A stretch of DNA of 64,000 bases, from assembly GCF_902506205.1 (NCBI RefSeq), contig NZ_LR732816.1, positions 2,988,993 through 3,052,992 of the forward strand. The letters run 5' to 3'. Below the pieces are notes generated by a model. That model did no database searches and was not told where the DNA came from. It worked only from the letters and a program-made list of their open reading frames with translations. Positions 63,382-64,000 of this stretch are shown piece after piece. How positions within the stretch are numbered: the first letter of the stretch is position 1; each line of letters starts with the position of its first letter. Both the position numbers and the translations under genes were made by a program. This DNA is from Brevundimonas sp. G8 (GTDB lineage: Bacteria; Pseudomonadota; Alphaproteobacteria; Caulobacterales; Caulobacteraceae).

Positions 63382-64000
63382 GCGATCCGACCAAGCCGAA
63401 CGCGGCCCAGATGGCGTCGGCGTCCTATCGCATGGCGGCCATGGATCAGGACTTCCTGCTGGGCGATTCCATGCGTGGGGTGCGGTTCCTGATGGAATAC
63501 GCCAAGCCCGAGGAGGCGCTGAGGGCTTGGGGCGTGCGCTCCACCATCGTCGTTTTCGGCAGCGCGCGCATCCGCGAGGGCCATCGCTGGTACGAAGAGG
63601 CGCGCGCCTTCGGTCGGCTGGCGTCCGAGCGGGGCGGGGCGTTTCGGGGTTCGGTGGGCGAGCCGCGCGACAACGTCATCGCCACCGGCGGCGGGCCGGG
63701 CATCATGGAGGCGGCCAATCGCGGTGCGGTGGATGCCGGCGCACCCTCCGTCGGGTTCAACATCGTCCTGCCGCACGAGCAGGAGCCGAACGCCTATTCG
63801 ACGCCGGAGTTGACCTTTCTGTTCCACTATTTCGCGATGCGGAAGATGCATCTGGCGATGCGGGCCAATGCGCTGGTGGTCTTCCCTGGCGGGTTCGGCA
63901 CCTTCGATGAGATGTTCGAGATGCTGACCCTGCGCCAGACGAAGAAAGCGCCGCCTGTGCCGGTCGTTCTGGTGGACAAGGCCTACTGGACCTCGGTCAT
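63378..64000 (+). CDS. LOG family protein (TIGR00730), 3' end outside window
   Basis: The ATG at 63378 overlaps the RelA/SpoT stop and the frame stays open to the window end (207 codons seen). Rossmann-type motifs of the LOG / lysine decarboxylase-like family are present: VVFGSARI, GGGPGIMEAANRGA, and PGGFGTFDEMFEMLTLRQ (the PGGxGT signature). Family members are cytokinin riboside 5'-monophosphate phosphoribohydrolases or similar nucleotide hydrolases; the older name lysine decarboxylase is misleading. This copy has an N-terminal extension of about 50 residues, typical of the bacterial type II group. Confidence 0.9.
   Translation, partial: MSDPTKPNAAQMASASYRMAAMDQDFLLGDSMRGVRFLMEYAKPEEALRAWGVRSTIVVFGSARIREGHRWYEEARAFGRLASERGGAFRGSVGEPRDNVIATGGGPGIMEAANRGAVDAGAPSVGFNIVLPHEQEPNAYSTPELTFLFHYFAMRKMHLAMRANALVVFPGGFGTFDEMFEMLTLRQTKKAPPVPVVLVDKAYWTSV

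Overview
The window is a high-GC chromosomal segment of an alphaproteobacterium, most likely a member of Caulobacterales such as Brevundimonas or Caulobacter. That reading rests on several signs: strong G/C bias at third codon positions with long shadow ORFs on the antisense strand; the gene order pyrH-frr-uppS-cdsA-dxr-rseP-bamA-skp-lpxD-fabZ-lpxA-lpxI-lpxB; LpxI, a family characterised in Caulobacter, in place of LpxH; a single bifunctional RelA/SpoT protein next to rpoZ; and an alphaproteobacterial SOS box (GTTC-N7-GTTC) in the lexA promoter. The species is inferred from gene content only.

Layout. 1-13.4 kb (+): one long, tightly packed envelope-biogenesis run. It covers UMP kinase (partial), ribosome recycling, undecaprenyl-PP and CDP-diacylglycerol synthesis, the MEP pathway, the RseP protease, BamA, Skp and the lipid A enzymes, and ends with a FUSC-type membrane protein. 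13.4-18.4 kb: gltX and gltA (-) with their terminator, and divergent comEC (+). 18.4-25.4 kb (-): lexA, trpC-trpD-trpG, and trpE preceded by overlapping ppiD, with a small membrane-protein gene on the + strand between trpG and trpE. 25.5-28.5 kb (+): tpiA, secG with a terminator, and pyrG.

28.5-44.5 kb is a mosaic of accessory and housekeeping genes with frequent strand switches. It holds a small membrane protein, a His/Met-rich envelope protein paired with a Cys-rich secreted protein (probably metal-related), a GNAT plus oligopeptidase B pair, an acyl-CoA dehydrogenase, cytochrome b561, Sua5, a patatin plus 3-hydroxybutyrate dehydrogenase pair, YaaA, DUF924, and a divergent ketol-acid reductoisomerase. 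It also holds tRNA-Pro(CGG), tRNA-Gln(TTG), dps, a small secreted protein, tRNA-Leu(TAG) with a strong bidirectional terminator, and an APC amino-acid permease.

44.7-64 kb: hrpB, an MHS-type MFS transporter, two overlapping RNA methyltransferase genes, a membrane glycosyltransferase, a TetR-BtuFCD-like ABC uptake operon, a soluble lytic transglycosylase, dapA-smpB, a family 5 uracil-DNA glycosylase with an NYN-domain protein, folK, a secreted cupin, rpoZ, the RelA/SpoT homologue and a LOG-family protein cut by the window end.

I see no insertion sequence, prophage, CRISPR array, rRNA or toxin-antitoxin module, and no gene-free stretch longer than 300 bases. The most unusual points are the start of the RelA/SpoT gene (no ATG/GTG, but a perfect Shine-Dalgarno before a CTG), the divergent KARI, the uncharacterised His/Met-rich and Cys-rich gene pair, two divergent gene pairs whose start codons overlap, a 15-bp periodic repeat in the fadE-like/cytochrome b561 promoter region, and the small gene inside the trp cluster.
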